Source: Capsicum annuum (Eukaryota; Streptophyta; Magnoliopsida; Solanales; Solanaceae). From it: a stretch of DNA of 64,000 nt. Shown here in pieces: positions 32,476 through 45,200 of the stretch. Positions within the stretch are counted from its first letter, which is position 1. Each line of letters starts with the position of its first letter. The notes under the pieces are model-generated. The model searched no databases. It saw only the letters and a list, made by a program, of their open reading frames with translations, and had not been told where the DNA came from. The translations under genes were made by a program, and so were the position numbers. The stretch spans positions 52,368,787 to 52,432,786 of the forward strand of contig NC_061115.1 in the NCBI RefSeq assembly GCF_002878395.1, read 5' to 3'.

Positions 32476-33840
32476 AATAAAGAAGGCAATAATCAAAATA
32501 GTGTTGTTGTTGTTGCTAATGATGATCTTCTTGTTGCTTGTGGTGAGAATGCCATTAATTTTGTTCATGATGAGTCTAGATAGTTTGTGGATTATGGTGC
32601 TACTTCTCATGTTATGCCAAAGAAGGAATTATGTTCTTCTTATACTCCAGGTAATTTTAAGATATTGAAAATGGGCAATAATATTAAAGTTAAAGTATTT
32701 GGTATTGGTACTATTTATTTGGAAAGTAATAATGGTTCCAAACTAGTTCTCAACAATGTCAAGCATGCTCCAGATATTCGCTTGAATCTGATTTCTATAG
32801 TAAACCTTGATGATGAGGATTATGTTAACACCCTTGTTGTTGTCCAGTGAAAGCTTACTAGAGGTTTGATGATTATGGATCGAGCTGACAAGTTGTCTAA
32901 CTTGTACGTATTTTAGGGATTCACTTCTAAATACTCCATAAACTTGATGGAGAATAATGCTTCATCAAAGTTATGGTATAGAAGGTTGAGTCATATCAGT
33001 GAGAAGGAAATTGATACTTTAGCTAAGAAAAATTTACTTTCTTGAGTAAAACATGTAAAGTTGAAAAAATGTATTAATTACTTAGTTGGTAAGTAGAAAA
33101 AAGTTTCTTTTCAGAGTCAACCGCCTTCAAGAAAGTTTGATTTGCTGGAGTTGGTACATTATGATTTGTGTGGTTCTTTTAAAGTAAGGTCTCATGGTGG
33201 TGCACTTAACTTTGTGACTTTTATTTATGATCATTCTTGAAAGCTCTAGGTATTTTCTTTGAAGTCCAAGGATCAAGTACATAATGTGTTCAAGGAAACT
33301 TAGGCCTTGGTTGAGAGACAGACAAGGAAGAAATTGAAATGCATCTGATCAGATAATGGTGGTGAGTATATTGGTCCTTTTGATAGATATTACGGAAAGC
33401 AGGGTATTCAGCATCACAAAACTCCTCCAAAGACTCTTTAGTTACATAGTTTAGTAGAGAGGATGAACAGAACTCTAATTGAGATGATTAGATGTATGCT
33501 TTTAGATTCTATGCTGTCAGATTCCTTTTAGGCAAAAACACTTAATACTATTGCTTATGTTATCAATTTATCTCCTACCGTTGCTTTAGATGGTGATTTT
33601 CTTAACAGAGTTTGGTCTGGTAAGAATTTGTATTATGACCATCTTAGAGTCTTTGGGTGTAAAGCCTTTGTGCATGTCCTTAAGGATGAAAGGTCAAAGT
33701 TAGATGTTAAAACTAGCCAGTTTATCTTCATTGGCTATGGTCAAGATGAATTTGGCTATCATTTCTATGATTCAGTTGAAAAGAAACTAGTTAGAAGTCG
33801 TGATGTTGTGTTCTTTGAAGATAAAAAAATTTAAGATTTT
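32476..33840 (+). pseudogene. Copia protease and integrase
   Basis: The protease motif at 32590-32601 reads D-Y-G-A where D-S-G-A is usual, so a residue next to the catalytic Asp is changed. It lies in the clean frame 32587-32850. The integrase zinc region follows near 32975 (L-W-Y-R-R-L-S-H-I) with a damaged C-x2-C at 33070 (second Cys to Tyr). The catalytic core shows V-H-Y-D near 33155, S-D-N-G-G-E-Y near 33350 and V-E-R-M-N-R-T near 33455. The C-terminal G-C-K-A-F and I-F-I-G-Y-G motifs lie in 33628-33834. There are about ten in-frame stops. Confidence 0.88.
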
Positions 33841-35650
33841 GACAAAGCTGAGAAGGTTGGTTCTCATAATAGTGAGAGACTAGTTGATGTTGATCCAATT
33901 TCTTAAACTATTGCTCCTGAAGAAAATCTTCATTATAATGAAAATTAAGTTGATAATGAAAATGATGATCATGTTTAGAATGACTATCATGATATTGTTG
34001 ATGCTCCAGTGAAAGTTTATATGGTTGATCAACAACCAGTTATTGATGAGTTCTCTCAAACGATCAACTAGAGAGAGAATACCTTAATCTCGTTATTCTC
34101 CTAGTAAGTATGTACTCCTAACTGGTAGGAAAGAACTTGAGATTCTTGATGAGGCCATGGAAGGTAAAGAAAATAAAAGTGATTTGATGTTATGAAAGCT
34201 GAGATTAAATATTTGCATGATAATCATATTGGTTAAGCTTCCTAAAGATCGAAAAGCTTTGAAAAACATAATCCAGTTTCATGGTACAAGGCTAGATTGG
34301 TTGTGAAGGAATTTAACCAAAAAAGGAGTTAATTTTGATGAGATATTCTCTCTAGTTATGAAGATGTCATCAATTCGTGTAGTTCTAAGCTTAGATGCAA
34401 GTCTAGATTTAGAGGTTGAGAAAATAGATGTTAAAATTGTTTTTCTCCATGTTGACTTAGATAAAGAAATTTATATGGAGAAACCCAAAGGTATTGGAGT
34501 CAAAGAAAAAGAGAATTATGTTTGAAAATGGAAGAAGAAATTGTATGGTTTGAAACAAGCTCCTATGCGGTGGTACAGAAAGTTTGATTTCATTATGAGT
34601 CAGCAGGGCTTCAAGAAGGCTACTTCAGATCATTGTGTTATTGTGCAAAAAAACTCTCTGATGCTGACTTTATTATTGTGTTGCTTTATATTTATGACAT
34701 GCTTGTTGTTTGTCATAATTCTTGCAGGATTCAGAAGTTGAAGCAAGAGTTTAGTAAGTCTTTTTCTATAAGACTTAGGACCAGCAAGGTAGATTCTTGG
34801 CATGTAGATTGTTTGTGAAAGAAAGGCCAAGAAGTTTTGGTTATCACAAGAGAATTACATTCAAAAATTACTTCAAAGTTTTAGCATAAATAAGGCTAAG
34901 GTTGTTAGTACATCTTTAGCTATGCATTCAAATTGAGCATGAAGCAGTGTCCTTCCAGTGATGATGAGAAAGAAGATATAAAGAAAGTTTCTTATGCTTC
35001 ATCTATTGGTAGTTTGAAGTATGCAATGGTTTGCAAAAATCCTAATATTACTCATGTTGTTGGTAATATTATCCGTTTTCTTTATAATTCGGGAAGGAAA
35101 CATTGGAATATTGTGAAGTAGATTATGAAATATTTGTGGCACTTCTAGTATGAGTTTATGTTTTGGCACAGAAAAGCCTATCCTTTATGGTTATACTGAT
35201 TAATACATGGCTAGTGATATTGATATTTGCAAGTCTACATCAGGATATTTGGTTACTTTTATAGAGGGAGTTGTGTCTTGAAAATCTAGATTGCAAAAAT
35301 GTGTTGCTCTATCTACTACAAAAGATGAGCTTATTGCTACTGTTAAAACTTATAAAGAATTTCTTTGGATGAAGAGATTCTTGAAAGAGCTTGGTTTTGC
35401 TCAAGAGAGGTATGTTCTTTATTGCGATAGTTAAAGTGCTATATCTTATGACGAGAATTCTATATTTAATGGCAGTCTAAACATACTAATGTGAGATATC
35501 ATTGAATTTGAGATGTGTTGGATTCTAGATTGCTTAAACTTGAGAAGATTCATATGGATGATAATGTTTCTGACATGATGACTAAAGCTTTTCCAAGAAG
35601 GAAGTTTGAAGATTTTTGCATGATCACTAGGATGGCGGCCTCCTCTACAT
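33841..35650 (+). pseudogene. Copia reverse transcriptase and RNase H
   Basis: After an acidic linker with stops (33841-34200) the RT begins. Motifs are K-I-D-V-K near 34420, L-Y-G-L-K-Q-A-P near 34540 and the catalytic box at 34687-34698, which reads Y-I-Y-D instead of Y-V-D-D. RNase H follows from about 34930 (V-S-Y-A-S-S-I-G-S-L) to 35640 (M-M-T-K-A-F-P), ending at the PPT. Many stops and frameshifts are seen; the longest clean pieces are 34541-34741 and 34933-35121. Non-functional. Confidence 0.88.
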
Positions 35651-35654
35651 AGTC

Positions 35655-35667
35655 GAGAGGGGGAGAA
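35655..35667 (+). promoter_or_regulatory. Copia polypurine tract
   Basis: GAGAGGGGGAGAA lies one base before the 3' LTR and primes plus-strand synthesis. Confidence 0.92.
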
Positions 35668-35668
35668 T

Positions 35669-36401
35669 TGTTGGGTTATAGGCCTTTTTTTCTTTCAATA
35701 TAGATAAATAAAGCCCAATTTGGACCAACCCACTTTTGTCCTTAGGCCCAATACTATGGGGATTATATATAGATCTTTTTAGACTTATTTCACAATCACA
35801 AAAAAGAATTTTCAGCAGCTAAAGAGAGAAACTAGTGCATATTTTCGAACCTAAAATGTCAGCCACAGCTGTCAACTTCAAATTGCAATTTTTACTGTTT
35901 TTTATCCAATTTAGCTGATTATTTGACAAATTATTTTTTCTATCTCAATCTTTGTTTAAAAAATGACAGAGTTGAATTTGGTGGTCTATAGCTCTTGTTT
36001 TTCATCTGTGAACAGTAGCTGTATTTTTTGGTGTTTTTCCTCCTTTTTGTTCTCCAGTTTTGGTGCAATTTTGTTGTGTTAGTGCTGGTTGTTTGACACT
36101 TGTTTTGTGGCCAATTTTAAAGAACAATATTATAACTCTTAGTGATTATAGTAGAGATTTTGATCCCGTGATTTTTTACTCTTCACATCAAAGAATTTTT
36201 CACGTAAATTTTGTGTCCCGTGTAATTGATTTTATTCTTATCTTTTTGCATTTTGTTTGGTTGATTTATTTTCTGTCATATTACCATTGTTCTTTATTTT
36301 TTGTTTCATCTTAGTTCAAATTAAAAGTGAAAATTTAGATTTGAATATTCTTCTGATGCTACTCGTTGTGCACTTTGATAGTGCCCTTGCCTTTCCCAAC
36401 A
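35669..36401 (+). repeat. Copia 3' LTR
   Basis: 733 bp, TGTTGGG...CCCAACA. It aligns end to end with 30925-31655. Confidence 0.93.
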
Positions 36402-36406
36402 ATTCA
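36402..36406. repeat. Target-site duplication ATTCA, right copy (copia)
   Basis: Identical to 30920-30924. Confidence 0.9.
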
Positions 36407-37155
36407 TCCTTTTATGATTTATTTCTTTCCGGATATCAAGGTGGTTTTTTTCCTTTTCTATGATTATATAGCATTGCACTGATTATCTCTTTTAAACTCT
36501 CATCGTAACTCGGTCTCTTTTTCCAAAGCCTCACTCCATGTTATCTTGCTTTATTTTCCTCTTACTATGATTGATGCACGTAGCACTTTTTAATGATTTT
36601 GTCACAATTTTTATGTGATGTTTAAAACTTCATATGTTGTTAAACTTTTTAGAACATAAAGTTAAAATTAAAATTCGTTTATAAATCTGTCACAACAAAA
36701 ATAAAATAATGTGTTTGCTATCTCTTAAACCAAAAGAAGCATCTCAAAATCATCAATGGTGGAAAAATCATTTTTGTTGAGAGGAAATAATGGAAAACTT
36801 TAACATCTGCATTATAAAAGGAAACTTTAATAAACCAATTTGGTTAGAATACAAATAGGACTCTAGTTGCCCTTAAGTAATATTGCTAATATCCTCCTCA
36901 AATTTAGCTATTAATTAATATTACTAATATCCTCCTAAATTTTATCTATAAACATCACAAGTAATCTTTTAGTTTACCTGATGGTATAAAAAAATATTTA
37001 CATCATAGGTGCACAAAACTTAAATTCTCTCTTCTATTACCAAGTTTAAATCTTAGCTTTCATTAGTTGAGTCTTGACCCAATAATTAATGTGACAGGTT
37101 TTGATTTGTCCAAATTTAAATCAATCCGTGCTTTTGCCACACCTATTTGATACCA
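36407..37155. other. Intergenic DNA, no gene seen
   Basis: AT-rich, with a short internal duplication (AATATTGCTAATATCCTCCTCAA near 36880 and a similar stretch near 36920). No supported frame. Confidence 0.5.
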
Positions 37156-37163
37156 CTTTTTAG
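37156..37163. repeat. 8-bp target-site duplication, left copy (hAT MITE)
   Basis: CTTTTTAG here matches CTTTTCAG at 37922-37929 in seven of eight bases. 8-bp duplications are characteristic of hAT transposons. Confidence 0.65.
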
Positions 37164-37921
37164 TACGGGTGTCCGTTAATTGGTGAAATAATAATAATGA
37201 GAATCTTTTGTCCGTTGATGATTTGGTTCAGTTTTATGTCTTATCGGTTTAATTAATCGATTTTTGATTTTTAAATACGCTAAACCAATAATTAAATCAA
37301 TATGATATTTTTTATCAATTTTGATTTATTGGTTTTTTAATCCTTGACGATTCAGTTTTTGGTTTAACCAATAAAAAATGCTTATAAAATAAATATATGT
37401 AATTTTTCCTTCTGAATAATTATATATGTCTATATTAGTGTGACACAAAGCAAGACTCAATTAGTAAATGTAAATAACTATAATTAAGTAATTCAAATTA
37501 AATAGGCTTAATTAGTAGTACTTTTGGAACCAAAAAAATCACAACTCTAACAATAGCCTAAACTGATCTTCACTAATCCAGTCAAATAATTGAACAAGTT
37601 TCTATAACTTTTAGAACAAAAAAGAACAAGAGAATCAATTTCCACATATAGTATTTAGTTTTTATGTTTCAGGTTTTGTAGAAACTTTGAAGGCACTAAT
37701 AAGTAATATATATAAGTAGTGGTAAAGTAGTAGTTAAGCAGAGTATTAATGGGTTATCGATTTACCCCATATCCCAATATTAAAAATTCAAAACTAATCC
37801 ATAACCCGATAAAAATTTATAAAATCATCAAACAACCATTAACCCAAAAATTCAATAGTAACAAACCAATAACATTTTTTTGATTCAGTTTATTGGTCGA
37901 TTTGGTTTTTGCACACCCATA
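37164..37921. mobile_element. hAT-type MITE (non-autonomous)
   Basis: 758 bp with short inverted ends: left TACGGGTGTCCG, right GCACACCCATA (reverse complement TATGGGTGTGC). Subterminal regions are rich in GGTTT, TTGGTTTT and their complements, as in plant hAT MITEs. There is no transposase frame. Flanking 8-bp repeats support the boundaries. Confidence 0.65.
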
Positions 37922-37929
37922 CTTTTCAG

Positions 37930-38274
37930 ACATCTTTTAATATTTTTTAAGTAATTCAAACAAGTTCATTTACTTTAAAGTAACTCAAAGAAATAATTTT
38001 TATGAAAATTTTCAGGCAATAAACTGCAAATATTATTATACCAACAATATGAATATACCTAATGAAGCCCTTAGTTGCTTAATCATCTATATAGCAATGA
38101 GTTAAGCTAGACTAAACTTCAAAAAAACCTATTTACAAATACTGTAAGCCTCAATCTCCTAAGTACAAACTCTATCAATATAAGCCTTACTAGTCCTAGC
38201 ATATTTGAATCATCGATACATATTAACTCTCTCCTTTACTATCCATTGTATTTGATCAAATAAGAAATAGTAAT
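37930..38274. other. Intergenic or L1 5' flank, no gene seen
   Basis: AT-rich sequence with no supported frame. The 5' end of the L1 element could lie here but has no visible landmark. Confidence 0.45.
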
Positions 38275-38863
38275 GGCACTCTGATTCCTGAGGATTCTCC
38301 CGTTCTTGGTCATTCATACATTGTGAATCATAGCTTTATAACTTGCTACAATAGCCTCCTTTTTGAATCTCTTCCATTTTCTGCTTCTGATTCACTAAAC
38401 TGTGCCTTTAACATCACTAATCCTAATATGAACCTTTATCCAAACTTACCGGATTTTATGGCCGGAGGGGAGGCTTGCCAGATATATTTACTCACTTCAC
38501 AAACAACATTTCCCCCACTATACCATTAAAATTTACCCAAAAAGACTAGCGATCCTATTAATTTGCCTAAAGATGCTAGTAAAAACAATAGTGACAATAG
38601 TAATGATAAATTAGTAAAGGATAAGGTTAAATTTGTTGATCTAATGAAGCCTTTAACTAGTAACAATGCGCAACAAACTAAAGGGATTAATCCTATTCCG
38701 ATGAAAGTAGTATCATTTGTCAATGGAGTCCCTTGGGTTTCATGGACGGAGCAGGAGGTACAAAGGATAAATATCATGAAGGATTTTTAATAAGCAATTT
38801 TCAATAAGTTCTCATATGGATGGCCGGAATAGGTGATTTAAGAACGTAAATTCCTAAATACTG
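38275..38863 (+). pseudogene. L1 LINE ORF1, N-terminal half
   Basis: The plus frame runs with stops from about 38275; clean pieces are 38323-38529 and 38563-38790. The N-terminal part is Asn/Ser/Lys-rich. The start of the conserved plant L1 ORF1 domain (DUF4283) is visible: V-S-F-V-N-G-V-P-W-V-S-W-T near 38708, I-N-I-M-K-D near 38768, then F-S-Y-G-W-P-E near 38811 and, shifted, I-P-K-Y near 38850. ORF1 is the RNA-binding protein of L1. The sequence is cut at 38863 by the G0 chromovirus and resumes at 62034. Confidence 0.82.
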
Positions 38864-41696
38864 TGTAATGATTTGATTTACAAGTCATGATGTCACCTAA
38901 TAAAACTCATTAGTAGGTAAACTGAACGATAATTTGGAGCTTAACAAAATGGGTTAATTTGGTGGCAATTGCCCAACATAGGCAGGAATCAACAACACAA
39001 CTTAGAAATAAGCATAATATTTAAAATAGGCAAAGATAGTCAATGTAGATATCATCCAACGACCTAGTAGAGCCAGTACAAGAGCATCTAGTAATAATAA
39101 TGCAACCCAAGTACCTAGAATAGTCAATAACACCTGTCTCAAAATAAAAGACTGAACATAGAAAGATAGAAAGAAATAGGTGACTTCGACTCCAAGAGCT
39201 CACCCTATTTTCGAATATCAATACAGCACGAGTGTTGATCAATATCAGTAATTAGTACTCGGATATGGACCAAAAGGTATAGAAGTGTAGTATGAGTATC
39301 AAAACCACGGGCACTTAGTAGGGAACGTCGGTTGACTAAGCTAACTCATGATATAAGTATGATAAAATGCGAGATAACATAACTAAGTCAAGATATGGAA
39401 AAACTTGGAGTAACTCAAACATCGCTCTGCATATATAAGTAAATAAACCATAATAATAGCATAACATGACATAAAGCATCAACATATGTAATCATAACTA
39501 CAAAATTAACTCCCATATGCCAATTGGTTCGAAAAAGTAATAACCTATCGCAAGCTCTCATAAGCCTGGAAGGTACACACAAGATAATATAACCCACCAC
39601 CATTATTTACAAATTATCAATATACCACTAGAGTCCAGTCACATCATTCTACAATGGTCATTTTCTCATTTTCAGACTTAGCCAAATTGTTATTTTCAAT
39701 CTCACACCCTTATATCATCATATCATAATAAGTATATAATCATAGTATAATATGCATATCCAGACTTAAACTAAAAATATAATTATTATCCATACTTGAA
39801 CCGGTATTATAATCACTAGACAGACTTGAATTGGTATTATAATTATTAGCCGAACTTTAACCGATATTATAATCATTAGCCGAACTTGAACCGATAAATA
39901 TAGTCATTATCTTATCCATCCTTCGTACCCAAACCGGTAATTAAAAATATGTCAATATAATCAATAATATCATCAATAGAATAAGTAATAGCATAATTAG
40001 TAGGCGTCAATTCTCACATCAACCAATAGATCAATCAAGTATCAAAGTTTATCTATATTACCTCAACAAGCATTTTCAAGAGTCTAACAAGCGTATAAAG
40101 GTCTACAAAAGCTAACACGCATCTTAGCCTAAGGTTGGTAAAGGGCCAAATTCTAATCCCCAAAGTTTCATTTTAGACAAAAACTACTTGAACTAGGCTT
40201 AAGGTATCTAAATCCACTTTTAGATTTTAACAAGCCTCAACTAGCCTTAAGATAGGAAATTCACCTAAAATATGTGAAACTAGGTCAATTATGCCTAATT
40301 TACAAATTTCGAATAGCCTGAACAATTCAAATAACCCAAGCATTAAAATTAATCATACCAATACTAAAAATCCATCCCAAATCTAACCCAATAAAATAAA
40401 AATACTATGATCTTGATCAATCTAATGAGAAATAAAACCTAGCCTATCTGAATGCCAAAGAAAGCTCAAACGATCTGCTAAATCACCATTTTTTCCTTCT
40501 GAGAGGCTTCTGCAAAATTTCAAGCTATCAAAATCACATTCTACCCATCAATACAGGAATAATAATACCTATATTGCACTATTATGCTTCGGGTCCAAAA
40601 ATCATCCCAAAACCTATATGGGTCCCATTTACAAAAAAAAAATTGTGTTTTCAAAATCAACCCAATGTTCTCTTATGATCAAGGAGTCATTACCCTCTAA
40701 ATGGGGTAAAATTCAAGCTAATTTGGAGCTAAAATAAAGCCTCCACGTTTTGAGATTTTTGAACAAGAAATGAAAAATTCTACCATAAAAAGGGTGAAAT
40801 CGTACCATAAATCAAAGAAGAATCACAAAAATAATTGTTAGCTAAGCTCCCAATTACCCACAAGCTCCAATTCCAATATATCTCACTATTTAGGATTTAT
40901 CTCTCAAGAAATGGATGAAAAAAAGGCAAAAAGTGGATAAAATGGGAAATTTATATCCTTTCAGGTTATTAGGTGTCACTATCGCTACCCGAGCCTCTTG
41001 ATTGCCATATATGGAGTTAGGTACAGGTGTCATATTTGTGACACTACCCCATCACAATCAAGGTACTGGTTTGTTGTCCAAAGATCCGTGTTCATGACTA
41101 AAGTGTCGCAATTGCGTCACTTCATCGTGTTTCCAGATCGCTATCGCGACCAATGGCCCGCGATCACGTGTGCACCAGTTACAGTTGAGACTTGGAAACT
41201 CTACAAGTCTCCGCCAAGCCCTCAAAATTTATTTGAAATCCTGTATAAGAAAACAAATCATGTAACCATACCAAATTTGATATTCCAGAATCAATGTCAT
41301 AATCGATATTTCCATCCGAGGTTGTTTCATGAAAAGTGGGTCCCTCACCCAATTTTAATTTTCTTAACTTTTTGAATAATGGTTTCAAATGAGCTCGAGT
41401 GCCTTGGGACCCAAACCAAGAGTTCACCTAGCCTAAAATGGATATTCTAGAGCTGTTGGAATAGTTAGAATTTTCATTCAAGGTCATTGAACTAAAGTTT
41501 TTTCTCGATGTCCATTTGGAACTAGCAAATACTTTAAAATAGGGAATTGACTCTAAAAACTAAACGAATAGCCCGATAATCGTACTTTTAGTCCCAACAA
41601 GTCATAAATGACTTAGGGCAGTAGTAGAAAAGCTCTAATGGACAAAATAAGAAAGATTATGGAAAATAAACTAGAGGGTCATTATAATATCCACTA
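38864..41696 (-). repeat. G0 LTR, left copy (3' LTR in element sense)
   Basis: 2833 bp, from TGTAATGATTTG to GGGTCATTATA. It aligns over its length with 59292-62033. It contains 30-bp tandem repeats (39763-39912), a TATA box (minus GGATATAAATTT, 40947-40958) and upstream of it, in element sense, short self-complementary words (40975-41170). Confidence 0.87.
39763..39912 (-). repeat. 30-bp tandem repeats in G0 LTR
   Basis: Five units in exact 30-bp register with the form ACTTGAACCGGTATTATAAT plus TCATTAGCCGA or similar. The right LTR has the same block at 60193-60343 with about five units, so the array existed before insertion. Confidence 0.88.
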
Positions 41697-41759
41697 GTAA
41701 AGGAACTTTCGTCTGCAGAAGTTAAAGGATTAGGATATACCTAAAATCTCAAATAGGTA

Positions 41760-42890
41760 AGGATACTGCGTCCACATCTAACTTTTGATTTACCAAGTGG
41801 ACTCCTTTACTGGGCGGTACCTCCTCTAAATCTGAACTACAGGAATTTCTCGAGTATGCAACTGCCTGACATCACTACCCAAAATAAGCACCAACTCCTC
41901 CAAGAAGGTCAATTGCTCATCAAACTGGACTGAGTCTTATCTAAGAACATGATATAGATCAATAATGTAATGCCATAACATAGATATATGGAAAATCGAA
42001 TGGACAATAGAAAAATTTGGAGGTAAAGAAAACTCATAAGACACCTCACTAAGTGTGCAAAGAATCTTAAAAGGTCCAATATATCTTGGACTGAGCTTGA
42101 CCTTTCTCCCGAACCTCATCACAATCTTCATGGGTGATATACAAAGAAATAATTTATAATCAACTCCAAATCTAGGAACGAAGTCTACGGTTTGCATAGG
42201 CCTTCTGCCTATTCTAAGCTGCTCTCAATTTATCTTGAATCACCTTAACTCTATCCAATAACTCCTAAAGTAAATTAGTACCATGGGTTGAATATTAGAT
42301 ATCTCAAACCATCTAATCTGAGAATGATATCTCCTACCATACAAAGCCTCAAAAGGCACCATCTCAATACTCGAATGATATTTGTTGCTATAGGCAAACT
42401 CTGCAAAGGCTAAGTGCTTCTACCAACATAGGCTCTTAGCATTTTCTCAAGCACCTAAATAGTCTGCTCAGACTAGCCATTAGTTTGAAGATCGAAGGTT
42501 GTACTAAGATCTACCTAAAATCCTCCTGAAATCTCTCTAAAAGCTATAAGTAAACACAGGACCTTGTTATGAAATAATAGATATGGGAATACCATGAAAA
42601 TAAACTATCTCACGTACATAGATATAGGCTAACCTCTCAGAACTAAAGGACATATGAATAAGAATAAAATATGCTAACTTAGTTAATCGATCCACGATGA
42701 CCCCAATACCATTGGAACTATGATAAGTAAGATGTAAACCACTAACAAAATCCATGGTAATCTTCTCCCATTTCCACTAGGGAATGGGCTGAGTAAATCC
42801 ATCTGGTCGTTGATGCTTAGCTTTTACCTGCTAATAACATAGGAACTGGGCCATAAAATATTCTACCTCTCTCTTACTAAATGGCTAGTG
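41760..42890 (-). pseudogene. G0 integrase and chromodomain
   Basis: Read on the minus strand from the break at about 42890: the end of the zinc region (V-K-A-K-H-Q near 42820), M-D-F-V-S-G near 42755 (first Asp), V-D-R-L-T-K, and H-G-I-P-I-S-I-I-S near 42590. Further core pieces with stops follow, then S-P-M-K and L-S-P-R-Y-I-G-P-F in 41937-42197. A chromodomain-like end (D-V-R-Q-L-H, R-Y-R-P-V-K-E-S-T-W) lies at about 41770-41860. Chromodomains direct integration into heterochromatin. Many stops are present. Confidence 0.8.
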
Positions 42891-43620
42891 ATCCCTACTT
42901 AAACCATTGGGTGATAGGTATTTCCATGGTACAAATAACTTCAGAGAATAGGGTGCCCAATCTCAGGCTAGTGGGGCTCAATCAGCTCCATCATATCCTC
43001 CTTTCCAATTTTATAGTCATTTTTATTAGGTTTTTTATGATGAGGGAAGGGACAGGTGCTTTAACTAGGATTATCTAGGGAACATTCTTAGAAACTGTCC
43101 TGTAAGGTACCTCTAGGGCAAACATAGTTCTTATTGCCTATTCTTTAGCTCTGGCACCAAAAGGTGCACCATTTGGCTCCATCACTGGTCAGAACCATCT
43201 TTATGCTCTCACTACCCAACAGGAGTTTGAGGCATCGCCTGATGTCCTGACTAGTATATTGAAAATCTTTTCTCATGATGTGTATGTTTTACTTGATTTG
43301 GGGTCCACTCTCTCTTATGTGACCTCATTTATGGCTTTGTATTTTGGTTTTGGTCTAGAGTGTGTTTCGAACTCTTTTTTTATTTCTACCTCGATAGGTG
43401 ACTCTGTTATTGCTAAAAGAGTCTATAGGGGGTGTGTGGTATCTGTTGGTAGTAAAGAAACTATAGAGAATCTGTTTGAATTAGATATGGTGGATTTTGA
43501 TGTTATACTGAGGATGGATCAGTTGCACTTGTACTATACATTTCTAGACTATTGGACTTGTATGGTAGTCTTTAATTTTCCTAATGAGCCAGTTATTGAG
43601 TAGGGAGAGGGTGGTGGTGG
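42891..43620 (+). pseudogene. G1 end of Gag and aspartic protease
   Basis: The Gag tail with stops runs to about 43190 (Gly/Pro/Ser stretch then N-H-L-Y-A-L-T-T). The protease follows in 43259-43603. Its catalytic motif at 43295-43306 reads D-L-G-S followed by T-L-S-Y-V. Downstream V-D-F-D-V-I-L-R-M-D near 43490 is the conserved second half (usually I-L-G-M-D). The protease would cut Gag-Pol. The frame ends at a TAG near 43601. Confidence 0.8.
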
Positions 43621-45200
43621 TTCCCTAGCTCCTAAAGAGAAGTTTGTATCATATTTTAGAGGTTAGATATTAATAGCCAGGGAGTGTCTCTATCATCTAG
43701 TTTGGACTAAAGGTTCTAACTTAAAGGGTCTTTCTTTGTATTCCATCCTAGTGGTAAATGAATTTCTGAGGTCTTTTCTGATGACCTTCCTGGTGTTCCT
43801 CCTAATAGGGAGATTGAGTTTGGGATTGATCTTATTCTAGACACTCATCCAATTTCTATTCCACTATATAGAATAGCTTGACGGAGTTGAAGGAGAAATT
43901 AAATAATTTTTTAGATAAGGGTTTCATCCTTTCTAATGTGTCCTAATAAGGTGAACCAATGTTGTTCATGCATAAGAAGGACAATTCTCTTGGATGTGTA
44001 TTGATTATAATAACTAAATAAGATGTCGATAAATACTACGTATCCCCTTCCAAGGATAGATGATTTGTTTGATCAGTTGCAGGGTACTAATTTTTTCTCC
44101 AAGTTTTATTCTTGATTCAGGTATCATCAGTTAAATATTAGGGAAGAGGATATCCTTAAGACTACTTTCCCTACCCGATATGGCATTATGAGTTTTTGGT
44201 TATGTGTTTTGGGTTGACCAATGCCCCAACAACATTTATGGACTGATGAATAGAGTCTTTTATAAGTTTTTAGATCTGTTTGTCATTATTTTTATAGATG
44301 ACATTTTTGTGTACTCTAAGAGTAAGGTAGATTATGTCGATCACCTCCGTATCATATTGCAGACCTTGAAAGAGTAGCAGTTGTATGCAAAATTTTCAAA
44401 ATGTGAATTTTGGTTAAACGCTGTCAATTTTTTGGGTCATATTATTTTTATTAAAGGGATCATGATAGATCTGCATAAGGTTGCAGTGGTTAAAAAGTTG
44501 CCTAGACCCACAACTCCAACCGATATTCAAAGCTTTTTAGGTTTAACTGGATAATACCAGAGGTTTGTGTAGAGTTTTTCTTCCATAGCTGCCCTGTTGA
44601 CTAAGTTAACTCAGAAGAAGGTAAATTTATGTGTTCTTATGCTTGTGAGGGTAGTTTCAAGAAGATGAAGAATAAGCTAACTTCAGCTCTGATTTTGACT
44701 TTTTCTAAAGGCATTGATGGGTTTGTGGTCCACTGTTATGTGTCCTGTGTGGGACTTGGTTGTGTTCTGATGTAGCATGGAAAGGTGATAGCTTATGCTT
44801 CTAGATAGTTAAGGTGCATGAGAGGATTATCCGACTCATGATTTTGAATTATTAGTTGTGGTGTTTTAGTTGAAAATTTGGAGTCACTATTTGTATGAAG
44901 TGCATGTGGATATCTTTTCTGATCATAAGAGCCTGCAGTATGTGTTTACTCAAAAAGATCCTAACTTCAGGCAAAGGAGATTTCTTGAACTTCTCAAGGA
45001 TTATGATATGAGTATTCACTACCATCTAGGTAAAGCTAATATGGTTATTGATGCTCTTAGTAGATTTTCTATGAAGAGTCTAGCTCATGTAAATAAAGAG
45101 AAGAGAGAGTTGGTGAAGGATATTCACTATTTTTCTAACCTTGGAGTTTGTCTTTTGGACTCTGAGGATGGTGGTTTGCTCATTCAAAAAGTGGCATAGT
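43621..45200 (+). pseudogene. G1 reverse transcriptase and RNase H
   Basis: RT blocks with frameshifts include [12 protein letters not shown] near 44040, the catalytic F-I-D-D at 44291-44302 (intact) followed by S-K-C-E-F-W and F-L-G-H-I, and S-F-L-G-L near 44530. RNase H lies near 44880-45080: [18 protein letters not shown] and I-D-A-L-S-R in the clean frame 44870-45199. Stops near 43880, 44560 and 44870 show it is dead. Confidence 0.83.

Larger units (their letters stand above)
30925..36401 (+). mobile_element. Ty1/copia retrotransposon, Tork/TNT1-like, decayed
   Basis: A complete element of 5477 bp with two LTRs of about 730 bp, PBS, PPT and TSD. The order is gag, protease, integrase, RT, RNase H, which is the copia order. 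The Gag and Pol sequence is close to the TNT1 type of plant copia elements. More than twenty stop codons or frameshifts are spread over the single gag-pol frame, and by eye the LTRs differ at clearly more than one base in ten. It is an old full-length insertion. Confidence 0.93.
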
